Source: Fuscovulum ytuae
GTDB lineage: Bacteria > Pseudomonadota > Alphaproteobacteria > Rhodobacterales > Rhodobacteraceae
Assembly: GCF_029953595.1 (NCBI RefSeq)
Contig: NZ_CP124535.1
Span: forward strand, 2,649,001-2,713,000
Length of the DNA stretch: 64,000 bases
Reading direction: 5' to 3'
The notes under the pieces are model-generated. The model had not been told where the DNA came from. It searched no databases and saw nothing but the letters and a program-made list of their open reading frames with translations. The position numbers were made by a program, and so were the translations under genes. Shown one piece after another: positions 45,786 through 55,394 of the stretch; within the stretch, counting starts at the first letter, position 1; the number at the start of each line of letters is the position of its first letter.

Positions 45786-45815
45786 AAGGCGCGCAGTATT
45801 ATGCGCGCCTTTTCC
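45786..45815. terminator. Shared terminator of secB and dnaQ
   Basis: AAGGCGCGCA / TGCGCGCCTT is a perfect 10-bp stem with loop GTATTA, followed by TTT. The dnaQ stop codon (TAA on the minus strand, 45801-45799) lies in the loop, so the last dnaQ codons form one arm. Confidence 0.88.
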
Positions 45816-46503
45816 ATATCGCATTGTCCCCCAATTTTTCGACGAAAGCTTCATGCGCATTCGCCTCTGATGGGTGCAGTCTTGAGGCAAGCGGTGCCGG
45901 GCGCGGGCGCGGGCGCCAAGTTTCGGCAGCCGTCGAAACCTTGGCAGTCGGGGTAGAGGTTTCGTTCCCCGCCGCAAGAACGAAGTCCGGCTGACGGCCG
46001 CCGATCAGTTCCAGATAAACTTCGGCGAGGATTTCACTGTCGAGCAATGCGCCATGCTTTTCACGCGCAGAATTGTCGACACCAAAACGACGGCATAGCG
46101 CGTCGAGAGAGGCAGGCGCGCCTGGAAATTTCCGCCTTGCAACCGCAACGGTATCCAAAGCCCGGCTCATGGGTAAGGGGTTTAACCCAGCAGCCTGCAG
46201 TTCCGCATTGATGAACTTCATGTCGAATGACGCGTTATGAATCACCAGCGTTGCGTCGCCGATGAAGTCCAAGAACGCCGGAGCGATGGCCTTGAACACA
46301 GGTTTGTCACGGAGAAAGTCATCGCCAAGGCCATGCACATCAAAAGCTTCCTTCGGCATGCTGCGCTGAGGGTTGATGTATTGATGATATGTGCGTCCTG
46401 TCGGGAGGTGGTTGAACAGCTCTACCGCGCCGATTTCGACGATGCGGTGTCCTTCGCCCGGCTCAAGACCCGTGGTTTCGGTATCCATGACGATTTCACG
46501 CAT
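45799..46503 (-). CDS. dnaQ: DNA polymerase III epsilon subunit
   Basis: A 234-residue DEDDh 3'-5' proofreading exonuclease. ExoI is VMDTETTGLEPGEGH, ExoII is LVIHNASFDMKFI and ExoIIIe is HGALLDSEILAEVYL. The C-terminal 60 residues are low-complexity, leading to the polymerase-binding tail. Start ATG 46503 lies inside the coaE 3' end (8-base overlap). It is the last gene of the maf-aroE-coaE-dnaQ operon, which is transcribed away from the putative origin. Confidence 0.95.
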   Translation of the reverse strand: MREIVMDTETTGLEPGEGHRIVEIGAVELFNHLPTGRTYHQYINPQRSMPKEAFDVHGLGDDFLRDKPVFKAIAPAFLDFIGDATLVIHNASFDMKFINAELQAAGLNPLPMSRALDTVAVARRKFPGAPASLDALCRRFGVDNSAREKHGALLDSEILAEVYLELIGGRQPDFVLAAGNETSTPTAKVSTAAETWRPRPRPAPLASRLHPSEANAHEAFVEKLGDNAIWKRRA

Positions 46504-47089
46504 CGCGTTCTTCCCGGATAAAAGCAATAAGCGCGCGAACACAGGCGCGCGCAGCGTCTAGGTTTAGAGTCTCGATTATATGGGTGGCCCGAGATCTTTT
46601 CTCAGCGTCAGGCATCTGCCGCGCAAGGATTGCGGAAAACTGTTCCTCTGTCATTCCGGGCCGCGAAAGAACCCTGCGGCGCTGCAGGCATAGTGGTGCC
46701 GTAACGAGGACCGTTGCATCCATTTCGGACTCGGTTCCCTTTTCGAACAGAAGCGGAATGTCAAAAACGACGATGTCGGAGGTTGCGGTTGTTAGGAAGG
46801 TGGCGCGATCTTTGGCAACGAGAGGGTGAACTATGCTTTCAAGACGCTTCAAGGCAGATGGGTCAGATGCAATCCACAACTTGAGCGCGGATCGATCGAT
46901 CGATCCATCAACCAGCGCGGCAGGGCAGATCGCAGACACGGGTTCAACAGCCCTGCCACCCGTTGCGTAAAGACTATGGACGGATGCATCTGCATCCCAA
47001 ACCGGGATGCCTTCATCCGCGAATAGAGCGGCTGTTGTGGACTTTCCCATACCAATCGACCCAGTCAGGCCAAGACGGAATGCGTTCAT
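46496..47089 (-). CDS. coaE: Dephospho-CoA kinase
   Basis: A 197-residue P-loop kinase for the last step of coenzyme A synthesis. It begins with RLGLTGSIGMGKSTTAALF (Walker A) and continues with VWDADASVHSLY and DIPLLFEKGTESEMD. Its start overlaps the aroE stop by four bases, and its end overlaps dnaQ. Confidence 0.95.
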   Translation of the reverse strand: MNAFRLGLTGSIGMGKSTTAALFADEGIPVWDADASVHSLYATGGRAVEPVSAICPAALVDGSIDRSALKLWIASDPSALKRLESIVHPLVAKDRATFLTTATSDIVVFDIPLLFEKGTESEMDATVLVTAPLCLQRRRVLSRPGMTEEQFSAILARQMPDAEKRSRATHIIETLNLDAARACVRALIAFIREERDA

Positions 47090-47925
47090 GCCGATAGGAC
47101 CGCTACTCTTGTGGCGTCATCCACGTCGGGGCGTTGCCCAAACCATCTTTCAAAGCCTGGCGCCGCCTGATGTAATAGCATGCCAAGACCATCGACGACC
47201 GTGGCACCCCGTTCCTCTGCCTCGATCAGGAATTGCGTCTTTAACGGAGTATAGACGAGGTCAGTAACCAAAGCATGTGGTGACAACGATCCGAGTGGAA
47301 GGACGAGATCGGGCTTTCCCGTCATTCCAAGAGAGGTCGTGTTCACGACGGTAGCAGAGCCATCGATCATGGTATCGGCTTGCACCCATTCGTGGACATG
47401 GACCTTCGCCCCGAAGTCTGATCGCAGTGCATCGGCCCGGGCGCGAGTCCGGTTTGCAAGACGGATTTCAGGAACGCCAACTTCGATCAGAGCGGCGATC
47501 ACTGCGCGAGCTGCGCCACCAGCACCGAAAACTGCCGCTGGTCCGGCCGACGGCACCCAATGAGGGGCAGACTGGCGAAGGTTAGCGATAAAGCCTGCGC
47601 CATCGGTATTGTCGGCTTGAATCTTTCCATCTTTCCGGAAGATCAGCGTATTTGCAGCACCGATCAGCGCGGCGCGGTCCGTGATGACATCAGCGATATT
47701 GAGGATCGCCTCTTTATGGGGAATCGTCACATTTGCACCGACGAAGCCCATTTTCGGCATCATCCGAAGCACATCCTGCAAATCCACCTGTGCGACATCC
47801 ATGGGTATGTAGAAGCCCTTGATGCCATACCGCTTAAGCCAGTAGCCATGCAGAGCCGGAGATCGGCTGTGCGCGATTGGCGAACCAATAACAGCGGCCA
47901 GAGGGATGCGCGGATGTTCGGTCAT
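47086..47925 (-). CDS. aroE: Shikimate dehydrogenase (NADP+)
   Basis: A 279-residue enzyme of aromatic amino acid synthesis that reduces 3-dehydroshikimate. The shikimate-binding [11 protein letters not shown], the catalytic Lys/Asp regions [11 protein letters not shown] and NTDGAGF, and the NADP-binding [13 protein letters not shown] are all present. It overlaps maf upstream and coaE downstream by four bases each. Confidence 0.96.
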   Translation of the reverse strand: MTEHPRIPLAAVIGSPIAHSRSPALHGYWLKRYGIKGFYIPMDVAQVDLQDVLRMMPKMGFVGANVTIPHKEAILNIADVITDRAALIGAANTLIFRKDGKIQADNTDGAGFIANLRQSAPHWVPSAGPAAVFGAGGAARAVIAALIEVGVPEIRLANRTRARADALRSDFGAKVHVHEWVQADTMIDGSATVVNTTSLGMTGKPDLVLPLGSLSPHALVTDLVYTPLKTQFLIEAEERGATVVDGLGMLLHQAAPGFERWFGQRPDVDDATRVAVLSA

Positions 47926-48518
47926 TCGGGAATGAAACCCCTCTGCGAAAGATAGTTCAAGAGGGGCAAGAGGGGCAGTCCCAAGACAGTGAAGTGATTT
48001 CCATCCACCTTTGCGAAAAGGCGGGCACCTTCTCGTTCGAGTTGATACGCCCCCACGCTATGGCGGACATCGCCAAAGTTACGCGACAGATAATCGTCTA
48101 GATAGGCGTCCGAGAACGCGCGCATCGTTAGCTTGGCCTCTTCCACATGTCGCCAGATGGGCTTTGCTTCATGATATAGCACGACGGCTGAAATCAGACC
48201 GTGGGTTCGCCCTCGAAGCATCTGTAACTGTGCCCGCGCTGCATCAGCCGTTTCCGGTTTTCCCCATACCTTGCCGTCAAGTTCCAGAACCTGATCAGCT
48301 CCGATCACAACCGCGTCCGGGAGACGTTCCGCTAGCTTTCTTGCCTTCATTTCCGCAAGCGTGTCGGCGATATCCCTTGGTTTCGCCGCATCCGCCTCTA
48401 ATGAACGGCGGACGGAGTCTTCATCCACGCGGGCAGCAATACATTCGACAGGAACACCTGCATTTTCCAGCATTTGCCGCCGAATAGAAGACGCTGATGC
48501 AAGGATAATCTTCTGCAT
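47922..48518 (-). CDS. maf: Maf family nucleoside triphosphate pyrophosphatase
   Basis: A 198-residue Maf protein that hydrolyses non-canonical or excess nucleoside triphosphates. It has the signature [17 protein letters not shown], then [18 protein letters not shown] and [16 protein letters not shown]. Its first base marks the left edge of the candidate origin region. It heads the maf-aroE-coaE-dnaQ operon. Confidence 0.94.
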   Translation of the reverse strand: MQKIILASASSIRRQMLENAGVPVECIAARVDEDSVRRSLEADAAKPRDIADTLAEMKARKLAERLPDAVVIGADQVLELDGKVWGKPETADAARAQLQMLRGRTHGLISAVVLYHEAKPIWRHVEEAKLTMRAFSDAYLDDYLSRNFGDVRHSVGAYQLEREGARLFAKVDGNHFTVLGLPLLPLLNYLSQRGFIPE

Positions 48519-48931
48519 GGGGAAATCCTGTGGAAACTCTCTTTATGTTCTTGCTGCCACCTTGTGGCCTGTTCTTAGCAGGTGCCGGAGAACCCTATCG
48601 GTCAGGGGATATTTCTTCGACCCCAAGAAACTTGTCCACTTGTGGGTGCAGACTTTCCTTCCTTCTGGACAATGTCCCCTTGGGACATTCGAAGCCGCTG
48701 TGCTGTGGGTATCTTGAAGGAATCATTTACCGTATCACTTTGAATATATTATATTTTTTTCCTTGATCGACTCTGGAAGCACTTTTCTCCAGAAATATCC
48801 ACAGGCATTGTGCTGTGGATGAAACACAGGATGAACAGGGAAATTCTAGTTTCCACAACCTCAACATCATCATCATTCTCTTTTCTAATCTTATTGTTAA
48901 GAAGAGGTAGAGGACTCAGAAGGCGGGTGGG
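48519..48931. other. Candidate chromosomal replication origin (oriC)
   Basis: A 413-base non-coding, AT-rich gap between leftward maf and rightward hemJ. DnaA-box-like 9-mers relative to TTATCCACA are ATATCCACA at 48795-48803 (one mismatch), TGTGGATGA at 48814-48822 (one mismatch, reverse), and with two mismatches TGTGGAAAC 48529-48537, TTGTCCACT 48632-48640, TGTGGGTAT 48704-48712 and GTTTCCACA 48849-48857. An 18-base A/T-only run (48743-48760) is a candidate unwinding element. Three GANTC methylation sites occur (48720, 48769, 48912). A perfect 8-bp inverted repeat AATGTCCC/GGGACATT is at 48671-48689. Gene order and divergent transcription match alphaproteobacterial origins. Confidence 0.78.
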
Positions 48932-49381
48932 ATGAGCGATTTTCTAGCGGATTGGTATCTTTGGACAAAGGCGTTTCACGTTGTCTCTGTCATCTCATGG
49001 ATGGCTGGGCTGTTCTATCTGCCAAGATTGTTCGTTTATCATGTAGAGGTGGTTCAGGCTTCGACACCAACGGATACGTTGTTTCAGACAATGGAGCGCC
49101 GACTTCTACGTGCCATCATGAACCCGGCAATGGTGGCGACTTGGGTCTTTGGACTCGCATTGGTGCTTACGCCTGGGATTGTTGTCTGGAGTGAGGTTTG
49201 GCCTTGGACAAAGGCGGCCGCTGTTCTTGGGATGACTTGGTTTCATCACTGGCTTGGCTTGCGCCGAAAAGACTTCATGCGGGGCGACAATATGCTGACC
49301 GGGCGCCAATACCGCATCATGAATGAAGTTCCGACGATCCTTCTGCTGATCATCGTTTTTTCGGTGATTGTTAAGTTTTGA
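48932..49381 (+). CDS. hemJ: Protoporphyrinogen IX oxidase HemJ
   Basis: A 149-residue membrane protein with four transmembrane helices. It has the HemJ signature: WTKAFHVVSVISWMAGLFYLPR with the conserved His near residue 16, and LRAIMNPAMVATWVFG. HemJ oxidises protoporphyrinogen IX to protoporphyrin IX in heme and bacteriochlorophyll synthesis. It borders the candidate origin and precedes rho, the usual alphaproteobacterial order. The neighbouring hemE and hemH found there in some relatives are absent. Confidence 0.92.
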   Translation: MSDFLADWYLWTKAFHVVSVISWMAGLFYLPRLFVYHVEVVQASTPTDTLFQTMERRLLRAIMNPAMVATWVFGLALVLTPGIVVWSEVWPWTKAAAVLGMTWFHHWLGLRRKDFMRGDNMLTGRQYRIMNEVPTILLLIIVFSVIVKF

Positions 49382-49521
49382 ACTCCTCAGTTGTGGACGT
49401 TGACTTTTGGGACTGTCGTCCGTATGTCGCGGATTGCGGGGCCGTCCGGCCCAACGCGTCTTCCGCATGACATAACGACACCGGTGCGCCTTTGGCGTGC
49501 TCCTTATGGACCTTTTTCCAC

Positions 49522-50793
49522 ATGAGCACTGAACGTTTGAATCTTTCCGACCTTAAGGCCAAGACACCTGCTGATCTATTGGCCATGGCCGAAGAGTGGG
49601 AGATCGAGAACGCGCCTTCCATGCGGAAGGGTGAAATGATGTTCCAGATTTTGAAGGAGCATGCGGAAGAAGGTTTCGAGATCGGCGGCGACGGCGTTCT
49701 TGAGGTTTTGCAGGACGGTTTCGGGTTCCTTCGCAGCCCAGAGGCAAATTATCTGCCTGGTCCGGATGACATCTATGTAAGCCCGGACATGATCCGCCAG
49801 TTCTCCCTGAGAACCGGAGATTCGATCGAAGGTGTCATTCAGGCGCCGCGGGAAAATGAGCGGTATTTCAGTCTGGTCAAGGCAACGAAGATCAACTTTG
49901 ATGATCCGGAAAAGGCCCGGCACAAGGTTCACTTCGACAACCTGACGCCTCTCTACCCTGATGAGCGGTTGAAGATGGAAATCGAAGACCCGACCATCAA
50001 GGATCGTTCGGCCCGGATCATTGATCTTGTCTGCCCGATTGGTAAGGGGCAGCGCGCATTGATCGTGGCGCCGCCGAGAACGGGGAAGACCGTCCTACTA
50101 CAGAACATCGCGCATTCCATCGAGAAGAACCATCCTGAGTGCTATCTGATCGTTCTTTTGATCGACGAACGACCGGAAGAAGTTACCGACATGCAGCGAT
50201 CGGTTAAGGGTGAGGTTGTTTCATCGACCTTTGACGAACCGGCAACTCGTCACGTTGCCGTGGCGGAGATGGTGATCGAGAAAGCGAAGCGTCTCGTTGA
50301 ACATAAGCGGGATGTTGTGATCCTTCTTGATTCCATCACGAGACTTGGTCGGGCGTTCAACACGGTCGTGCCATCGTCTGGCAAAGTGCTTACTGGTGGT
50401 GTCGATGCAAACGCCTTGCAGCGTCCTAAGCGCTTCTTTGGTGCGGCACGGAACATTGAAGAGGGTGGATCTCTGACGATCATCGCTACAGCCTTGATTG
50501 ATACAGGTAGCCGCATGGACGAAGTGATCTTTGAAGAGTTCAAAGGAACAGGTAACAGCGAGATTGTTCTGGATCGCAAAGTTGCCGATAAGAGGGTGTT
50601 CCCGGCGATTGATATTTTGAAGTCTGGAACGCGGAAGGAGGATCTTCTTGTCGATAAGGTTGATCTTCAGAAGACCTACGTTTTGCGCCGAATCTTGAAT
50701 CCCATGGGAACAACTGACGCGATTGAGTTCCTTCTGTCCAAGCTGAAGCAGACAAAGACGAATTCAGAGTTCTTCGATTCGATGAACACATAA
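49522..50793 (+). CDS. rho: Transcription termination factor Rho
   Basis: A 423-residue hexameric RNA helicase. The N-terminal RNA-binding domain has [20 protein letters not shown]. The ATPase domain has Walker [16 protein letters not shown], Walker [18 protein letters not shown] and the Q-loop region [20 protein letters not shown]. The start ATG 49522 lacks a good ribosome-binding site, so translation may be weak or regulated. The 140-base leader may serve rho autoregulation, which is inference. Confidence 0.97.
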   Translation: MSTERLNLSDLKAKTPADLLAMAEEWEIENAPSMRKGEMMFQILKEHAEEGFEIGGDGVLEVLQDGFGFLRSPEANYLPGPDDIYVSPDMIRQFSLRTGDSIEGVIQAPRENERYFSLVKATKINFDDPEKARHKVHFDNLTPLYPDERLKMEIEDPTIKDRSARIIDLVCPIGKGQRALIVAPPRTGKTVLLQNIAHSIEKNHPECYLIVLLIDERPEEVTDMQRSVKGEVVSSTFDEPATRHVAVAEMVIEKAKRLVEHKRDVVILLDSITRLGRAFNTVVPSSGKVLTGGVDANALQRPKRFFGAARNIEEGGSLTIIATALIDTGSRMDEVIFEEFKGTGNSEIVLDRKVADKRVFPAIDILKSGTRKEDLLVDKVDLQKTYVLRRILNPMGTTDAIEFLLSKLKQTKTNSEFFDSMNT

Positions 50794-50820
50794 GTGTTTT
50801 GAATCAAAGGATTAACGAGA

Positions 50821-52095
50821 ATGGACACAATCTATGCCTTAGCCAGCGCGCGTGGCAAGGCCGGTGTGGCGGTGTTGCGGGTTTCAGGCCCAAAAGCCTT
50901 TGATGCCGTCATATCTTTGACAGGCTCCTGTCCGAAGCCCCGAACTGCATCACTCCGCAAGCTGGTCTGGCGGGGAGAGGTTCTTGATGAGGCTCTGATA
51001 CTAGTATTTCCGGAGGGGGAAAGCTTCACTGGCGAAGCTGTGGCTGAGTTCCATTTGCATGGGTCGTTGGCTGTCGTTGAAGCAGTGACTCGGGTTCTTA
51101 GCAAAATTCCCGGTCTGCGCCTTGCTGAGGCGGGAGAGTTCACGCGGCGCGCCCTCGAAAATGGCCGACTCGACCTTACGCAGGTCGAGGGGTTGGCCGA
51201 CTTGATTGATGCGGAGACCGAGGCGCAGAGACGGCAAGCGGTACGCATTCTATCGGGGGTTATCGGGAGACGTGCCGAACAGTGGCGTTCGCGATTGATA
51301 CGAGCTGCTGCGTTGATAGAGGCAACGATTGATTTTGCAGATGAAGATGTACCCATGGACGTGGGGCCAGAGGTGGTTTCATTGATTCAAAGCGTACTTT
51401 CGGATCTTCGCGCCGAAGTGAGGGGTAGCCGTGCAGCAGAGAGGATCAGGGATGGTTTCGAGGTTGCCATCGTGGGTGCACCGAATGCAGGGAAGTCCAC
51501 TCTTCTTAACGCGTTGGCGGGACGAGAGGCCGCGATCACATCAGAAATAGCTGGAACGACCAGGGACGTGATTGAAGTTCGAATGAACGTCGAAGGTCTG
51601 GCTGTGACTCTCTTAGATACCGCTGGATTACGTGAAACGGATGATATTGTCGAACGGAAGGGCGTTGATCTGGCACTGCGTCGGGCGCGGGATGCGGATT
51701 TACGAATTTTCCTTTTGAGTAACGAGGCAATCACAGAACTGGCGCCCGCAACGGGCGATATAGTGGTCCGTGGCAAGGCAGATCTCGGTGGTGAAGGTGT
51801 TTCAGGACTTTCTGGAAAAGGTATCGATGAGCTGATCGGCAACATTGCAGATCGGCTTAGGAATATGACCGCTGGAGCCGGAATCGTTACGAGAGAAAGG
51901 CACCGAATTGCAATCGAGCGTGCGATCCGCGCTATGGAATCGGCACTGAATGAAGTAGAAAAAGGTCCGGATCGCGCAGAGATTGCAGCAGATGAGTTGC
52001 GGGTGTCCATCCGGGCTTTGGAATCGCTTCTTGGCCATATAGATGTCGAGTCGCTGCTGGATGAGATTTTTTCCAGCTTTTGCATCGGGAAGTGA
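50821..52095 (+). CDS. mnmE: tRNA modification GTPase MnmE
   Basis: A 424-residue GTPase that, with MnmG, modifies U34 of tRNAs (cmnm5U). The N-terminal folate-binding domain starts [19 protein letters not shown]. The G domain has G1 [11 protein letters not shown] at about 218 and G3 LLDTAGLRE, and the protein ends with the catalytic C-terminal CIGK. The stop overlaps a possible mnmG GTG start. This gene and mnmG look less GC-rich than the left half of the window. Confidence 0.96.
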   Translation: MDTIYALASARGKAGVAVLRVSGPKAFDAVISLTGSCPKPRTASLRKLVWRGEVLDEALILVFPEGESFTGEAVAEFHLHGSLAVVEAVTRVLSKIPGLRLAEAGEFTRRALENGRLDLTQVEGLADLIDAETEAQRRQAVRILSGVIGRRAEQWRSRLIRAAALIEATIDFADEDVPMDVGPEVVSLIQSVLSDLRAEVRGSRAAERIRDGFEVAIVGAPNAGKSTLLNALAGREAAITSEIAGTTRDVIEVRMNVEGLAVTLLDTAGLRETDDIVERKGVDLALRRARDADLRIFLLSNEAITELAPATGDIVVRGKADLGGEGVSGLSGKGIDELIGNIADRLRNMTAGAGIVTRERHRIAIERAIRAMESALNEVEKGPDRAEIAADELRVSIRALESLLGHIDVESLLDEIFSSFCIGK

Positions 52096-52097
52096 GG

Positions 52098-53969
52098 GTG
52101 TTTCACGTGAAACAATTCGATGTGATCGTGATTGGCGGTGGTCATGCAGGAAGTGAGGCTGCAGCCGCAGCAGCGCGTATGGGTGCCAAAACGGCCCTCG
52201 TAACTCTGCGCCCAGAGCAGATAGGCGTTATGTCTTGCAACCCCGCGATTGGCGGATTGGGAAAAGGACATCTTGTTCGCGAGATTGATGCATTGGATGG
52301 CCTGATGGGGCGAGTAGCGGATTCCGCGGGGATCCAGTTTCGTCTTCTTAATCGGCGCAAAGGGCCCGCCGTACAGGGCCCACGAGCGCAAGCGGATCGA
52401 AAGCTGTATCGAGAAGCAATGCAGCAAGCACTGTCGGTGCAAAATGGTCTGACCATAATTGGGGCAGAGGTCATTGACCTTAATCTACAGTCCGGCAGGG
52501 TGGCTGGCGTAATCCTGAAGGATGGTACATCTTTGTTCGCGCGGGCTGTTGTATTGACGGCTGGAACCTTTCTCAACGGTGTGATCCACGTGGGGAGCGA
52601 ACGTCGATCTGGGGGGCGGGTCGGGGACGAACCGTCTATCCCGCTTGCCGGTCGTTTGCGTGACCTTCTGCCTTCTGGTGGGCGATTGAAAACAGGCACA
52701 CCGCCACGCCTAGACGGCCGATCGATTGACTGGTCGCGGCTTGAGCGGCAGGACGGAGACGAGGACCCAGTCCTGTTTTCGTTCATGAGTAGGCAACCGA
52801 CAGCACGCCAAATCGCCTGTGGCATAACTCACACAAATGAGCAAACTCATGAAATCGTGCGGGAAAACCTGCAAAGGTCAGCGATGTACGGTGGGTACAT
52901 AGAGGGTGTCGGGCCACGATATTGCCCGTCCATCGAAGACAAGGTGGTACGCTTTTCAGAAAAGTCCGCGCATCAGGTCTTTCTCGAGCCCGAGGGCTTG
53001 GACGATGATACGATTTATCCCAATGGGATCTCGACCTCGCTTCCGAGAGATGTACAAGAGGCCTATGTCCGAACGATCGCTGGCCTAGAAGACGTTCGGA
53101 TTCTGCAGCCGGGCTATGCTATCGAATATGACTTCTTTGATCCGCGTGAATTGCGACAGAGCCTCGAGGTGAGACAGCTGCCCGGGCTGTTCTTTGCTGG
53201 GCAAATCAACGGCACCACTGGATATGAAGAGGCAGCTGCGCAGGGGCTTGTTGCAGGTCTTAATGCTGCACGGCTAGCAAAAGACGAAGACGTGATTTCG
53301 TTTAGTCGACGCGACAGCTACATCGGCGTGATGCTTGATGATCTCGTGACGCGAGGCGTGACCGAGCCGTATCGCATGTTTACATCTCGGGCAGAGTTTA
53401 GGCTTGCGCTAAGGGCCGACAATGCCGACCAGAGGCTCACGCCGCTGGGTATCGCAGTTGGCTGTGTCTCAGAGCCTCGGCAGCGTGCGTTTCAAGAGAA
53501 AATGATTTCGATATGCGAAGCAAGAAGGGCTCTCACAACAAAGCGATTGTCACCAAAAGAGCTTTTGTCCCACGGGCTGCGGTTAAGTCAGGACGGTGTT
53601 CGGCGTGATGGTTTCGAGCTTCTTTCGCTTGGCGAAGAGGCACGAACAGCAGTCGAAAGCCTTTTTCCTGCATTTTCTACCTACGGTCAGGACATACGGG
53701 ACCAAGTCGCAACAGACGCGCTCTATGCGCAATATCTCCAACGACAAGAAGCCGACGCGAAATTGCTTCACGAAGAAGAGCAAACGATTATACCAAGGGA
53801 CTTTGACTATGACCTACTTTCGGGCCTTTCCTATGAGTTGAAAACGAAACTAAAGCGACAACAACCCGAAAACCTTGCCCGCGCAAGCAAGATCGAGGGC
53901 ATGACACCAGCGGCACTTACTTTGATCCTTGCGCATTTGCGGAAGGCTCAGAAAAACAAGGCAAGTTGA
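52098..53969 (+). CDS. mnmG: tRNA uridine-5-carboxymethylaminomethyl synthase MnmG (GidA)
   Basis: A 623-residue FAD enzyme, partner of MnmE. The FAD-binding motif is [15 protein letters not shown], followed by [23 protein letters not shown] and the C-terminal [18 protein letters not shown]. The start is uncertain: in-frame ATG 52080 and GTG 52092, 52098 and 52107 are all possible. I use GTG 52098 because it yields the (M)FHVKQFDV opening usual in relatives. A perfect parS palindrome covers these first codons. Confidence 0.95.
   Translation: MFHVKQFDVIVIGGGHAGSEAAAAAARMGAKTALVTLRPEQIGVMSCNPAIGGLGKGHLVREIDALDGLMGRVADSAGIQFRLLNRRKGPAVQGPRAQADRKLYREAMQQALSVQNGLTIIGAEVIDLNLQSGRVAGVILKDGTSLFARAVVLTAGTFLNGVIHVGSERRSGGRVGDEPSIPLAGRLRDLLPSGGRLKTGTPPRLDGRSIDWSRLERQDGDEDPVLFSFMSRQPTARQIACGITHTNEQTHEIVRENLQRSAMYGGYIEGVGPRYCPSIEDKVVRFSEKSAHQVFLEPEGLDDDTIYPNGISTSLPRDVQEAYVRTIAGLEDVRILQPGYAIEYDFFDPRELRQSLEVRQLPGLFFAGQINGTTGYEEAAAQGLVAGLNAARLAKDEDVISFSRRDSYIGVMLDDLVTRGVTEPYRMFTSRAEFRLALRADNADQRLTPLGIAVGCVSEPRQRAFQEKMISICEARRALTTKRLSPKELLSHGLRLSQDGVRRDGFELLSLGEEARTAVESLFPAFSTYGQDIRDQVATDALYAQYLQRQEADAKLLHEEEQTIIPRDFDYDLLSGLSYELKTKLKRQQPENLARASKIEGMTPAALTLILAHLRKAQKNKAS
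52099..52114. promoter_or_regulatory. parS: parS centromere site 1 (in the mnmG start region)
   Basis: TGTTTCACGTGAAACA is a perfect 16-bp palindrome identical to the chromosomal ParB-binding consensus. It lies across the mnmE/mnmG junction, where it encodes the FHVK residues of MnmG, and 3.3 kb from parA. Confidence 0.95.
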
Positions 53970-54580
53970 TGGCGCGGGATTTGAGCCTTCTTGATGTTTC
54001 ACGTGAAACAACTGAGAAGCTGAAGTCGCTGGAAGAGTTGCTTATCAAGTGGAATCCCGCGATCAACTTGGTTTCCAAGTCGACAATAGGCGCAATCTGG
54101 AACCGTCATATCGTCGATTCTGCCCAGATCTATGCTTTGGCGCCACACCATGGACATTGGGTCGATCTAGGCAGTGGGGGAGGTTTTCCAGGACTTGTCA
54201 TCGCCTGCATGTCTAGTGCAGGGGGTGATAGCTTAAGAATAACCCTCGTAGAGTCCGATCAACGAAAAGCGACGTTCTTGCGTATGGCCTCCAGCCTCCT
54301 TGAGTTAAATGCAACGGTCATTTCCGAGAGAATTGAACGTGTACCACCATTATGTGCTGATATTCTCTCTGCACGTGCGCTGGCCGCGCTTCCGATATTG
54401 CTTGGCTTCGCAGATCGACATCTAGCGTCGAACGGCCTCTGTTTGTTCCCGAAGGGCGCCAGCTGGCGACAAGAGGTTGAAGCCGCTCGTAAAGACTGGC
54501 ATTTCGAAGTTGAAAACCACACAAGCATCACCGACGACGATGGTGCAATTCTAGCTGTGAAGGCCATCTCTCATGTCTGA
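53969..54580 (+). CDS. rsmG: 16S rRNA (guanine527-N7)-methyltransferase RsmG (GidB)
   Basis: A 203-residue SAM-dependent methyltransferase that modifies G527 of 16S rRNA; loss gives low-level streptomycin resistance. The SAM motif is VDLGSGGGFPGLVIA, with KWNPAINLVSKST and LVESDQRKATFLR. ATG 53969 shares its A with the mnmG stop (TGATG). The N-terminal DVSRET is encoded by an embedded parS. Its 3' end overlaps parA by eight bases. Confidence 0.95.
   Translation: MARDLSLLDVSRETTEKLKSLEELLIKWNPAINLVSKSTIGAIWNRHIVDSAQIYALAPHHGHWVDLGSGGGFPGLVIACMSSAGGDSLRITLVESDQRKATFLRMASSLLELNATVISERIERVPPLCADILSARALAALPILLGFADRHLASNGLCLFPKGASWRQEVEAARKDWHFEVENHTSITDDDGAILAVKAISHV
53995..54010. promoter_or_regulatory. 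parS: parS centromere site 2 (inside rsmG)
   Basis: A second perfect TGTTTCACGTGAAACA, 1.9 kb from the first. It is read by codons 9-14 of rsmG (D-V-S-R-E-T), so protein and centromere sequence are under joint constraint. Confidence 0.95.
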
Positions 54581-55394
54581 TCCCAGCCGCCCGAAACAAC
54601 CGCGTATCATAGCTGTTGCCAATCAAAAGGGTGGCGTCGGAAAGACGACCACTGCCATCAACCTTGCCGCGGCATTGGCAGAGATCGGGGCGCGTGTTCT
54701 TCTGGTTGATCTGGACCCGCAGGGAAATGCCTCAACCGGTCTTGGTATCGAGCCAGCGAGTAGAAAATCAACGACCTATGATCTCTTGCTGGATGAAGCC
54801 CCACTAGAGGCTGTGATACAGAAAACAGCAATCGGCAACCTATTGATTTGCCCCGCTAATGCGGACCTTTCTTCGGCGGATATGGAACTGGTGGCAAACG
54901 AAAAGCGCAGTTTTCTTTTGCATGATGCGCTGCGTCAAACAGCGATGGACAGGTACCGCTTGGATTTCATCCTGATTGACTGCCCGCCGTCTCTCAGTCT
55001 GCTTACGATCAACGCAATGGTGGCATGCCACTCCGTCCTCGTGCCGCTTCAGTCGGAATTCTTCGCGCTTGAGGGTCTTTCGCAGTTAATGTTGACGGTT
55101 CGAGAGGTACGACAGACGGCAAATCCTGGCCTACGAATCGAAGGTGTAGTGTTAACGATGTATGATGGCCGCAATAGGTTGAGTCAGCAAGTTGAAACCG
55201 ACGCACGCGAGAACCTTGGTGATCTTGTCTTCAAGACAATCATCCCGCGAAACGTCCGCGTATCTGAGGCACCGAGTTTCGCTCTCCCGGTCCTGTCCTA
55301 CGATACCACTTCTAAAGGTTCGGAGGCCTATCGGTCTCTGGCGGCAGAGCTTGCCGCACGTCACCCCTTTGAGCCTGTTCAGGAGCCGGCATAA
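54573..55394 (+). CDS. parA: Chromosome partitioning ATPase ParA (Soj)
   Basis: A 273-residue deviant Walker ATPase. P-loop AVANQKGGVGKTTTAINLA at about 15-33, DLDPQGNASTGLG and IDCPPSLSLLTINAM are diagnostic. It forms DNA-bound gradients that pull ParB-parS complexes to the pole. It overlaps rsmG by eight bases and parB by one (TAATG), so the partition genes are co-transcribed with mnmG-rsmG. Confidence 0.97.
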   Translation: MSDPSRPKQPRIIAVANQKGGVGKTTTAINLAAALAEIGARVLLVDLDPQGNASTGLGIEPASRKSTTYDLLLDEAPLEAVIQKTAIGNLLICPANADLSSADMELVANEKRSFLLHDALRQTAMDRYRLDFILIDCPPSLSLLTINAMVACHSVLVPLQSEFFALEGLSQLMLTVREVRQTANPGLRIEGVVLTMYDGRNRLSQQVETDARENLGDLVFKTIIPRNVRVSEAPSFALPVLSYDTTSKGSEAYRSLAAELAARHPFEPVQEPA

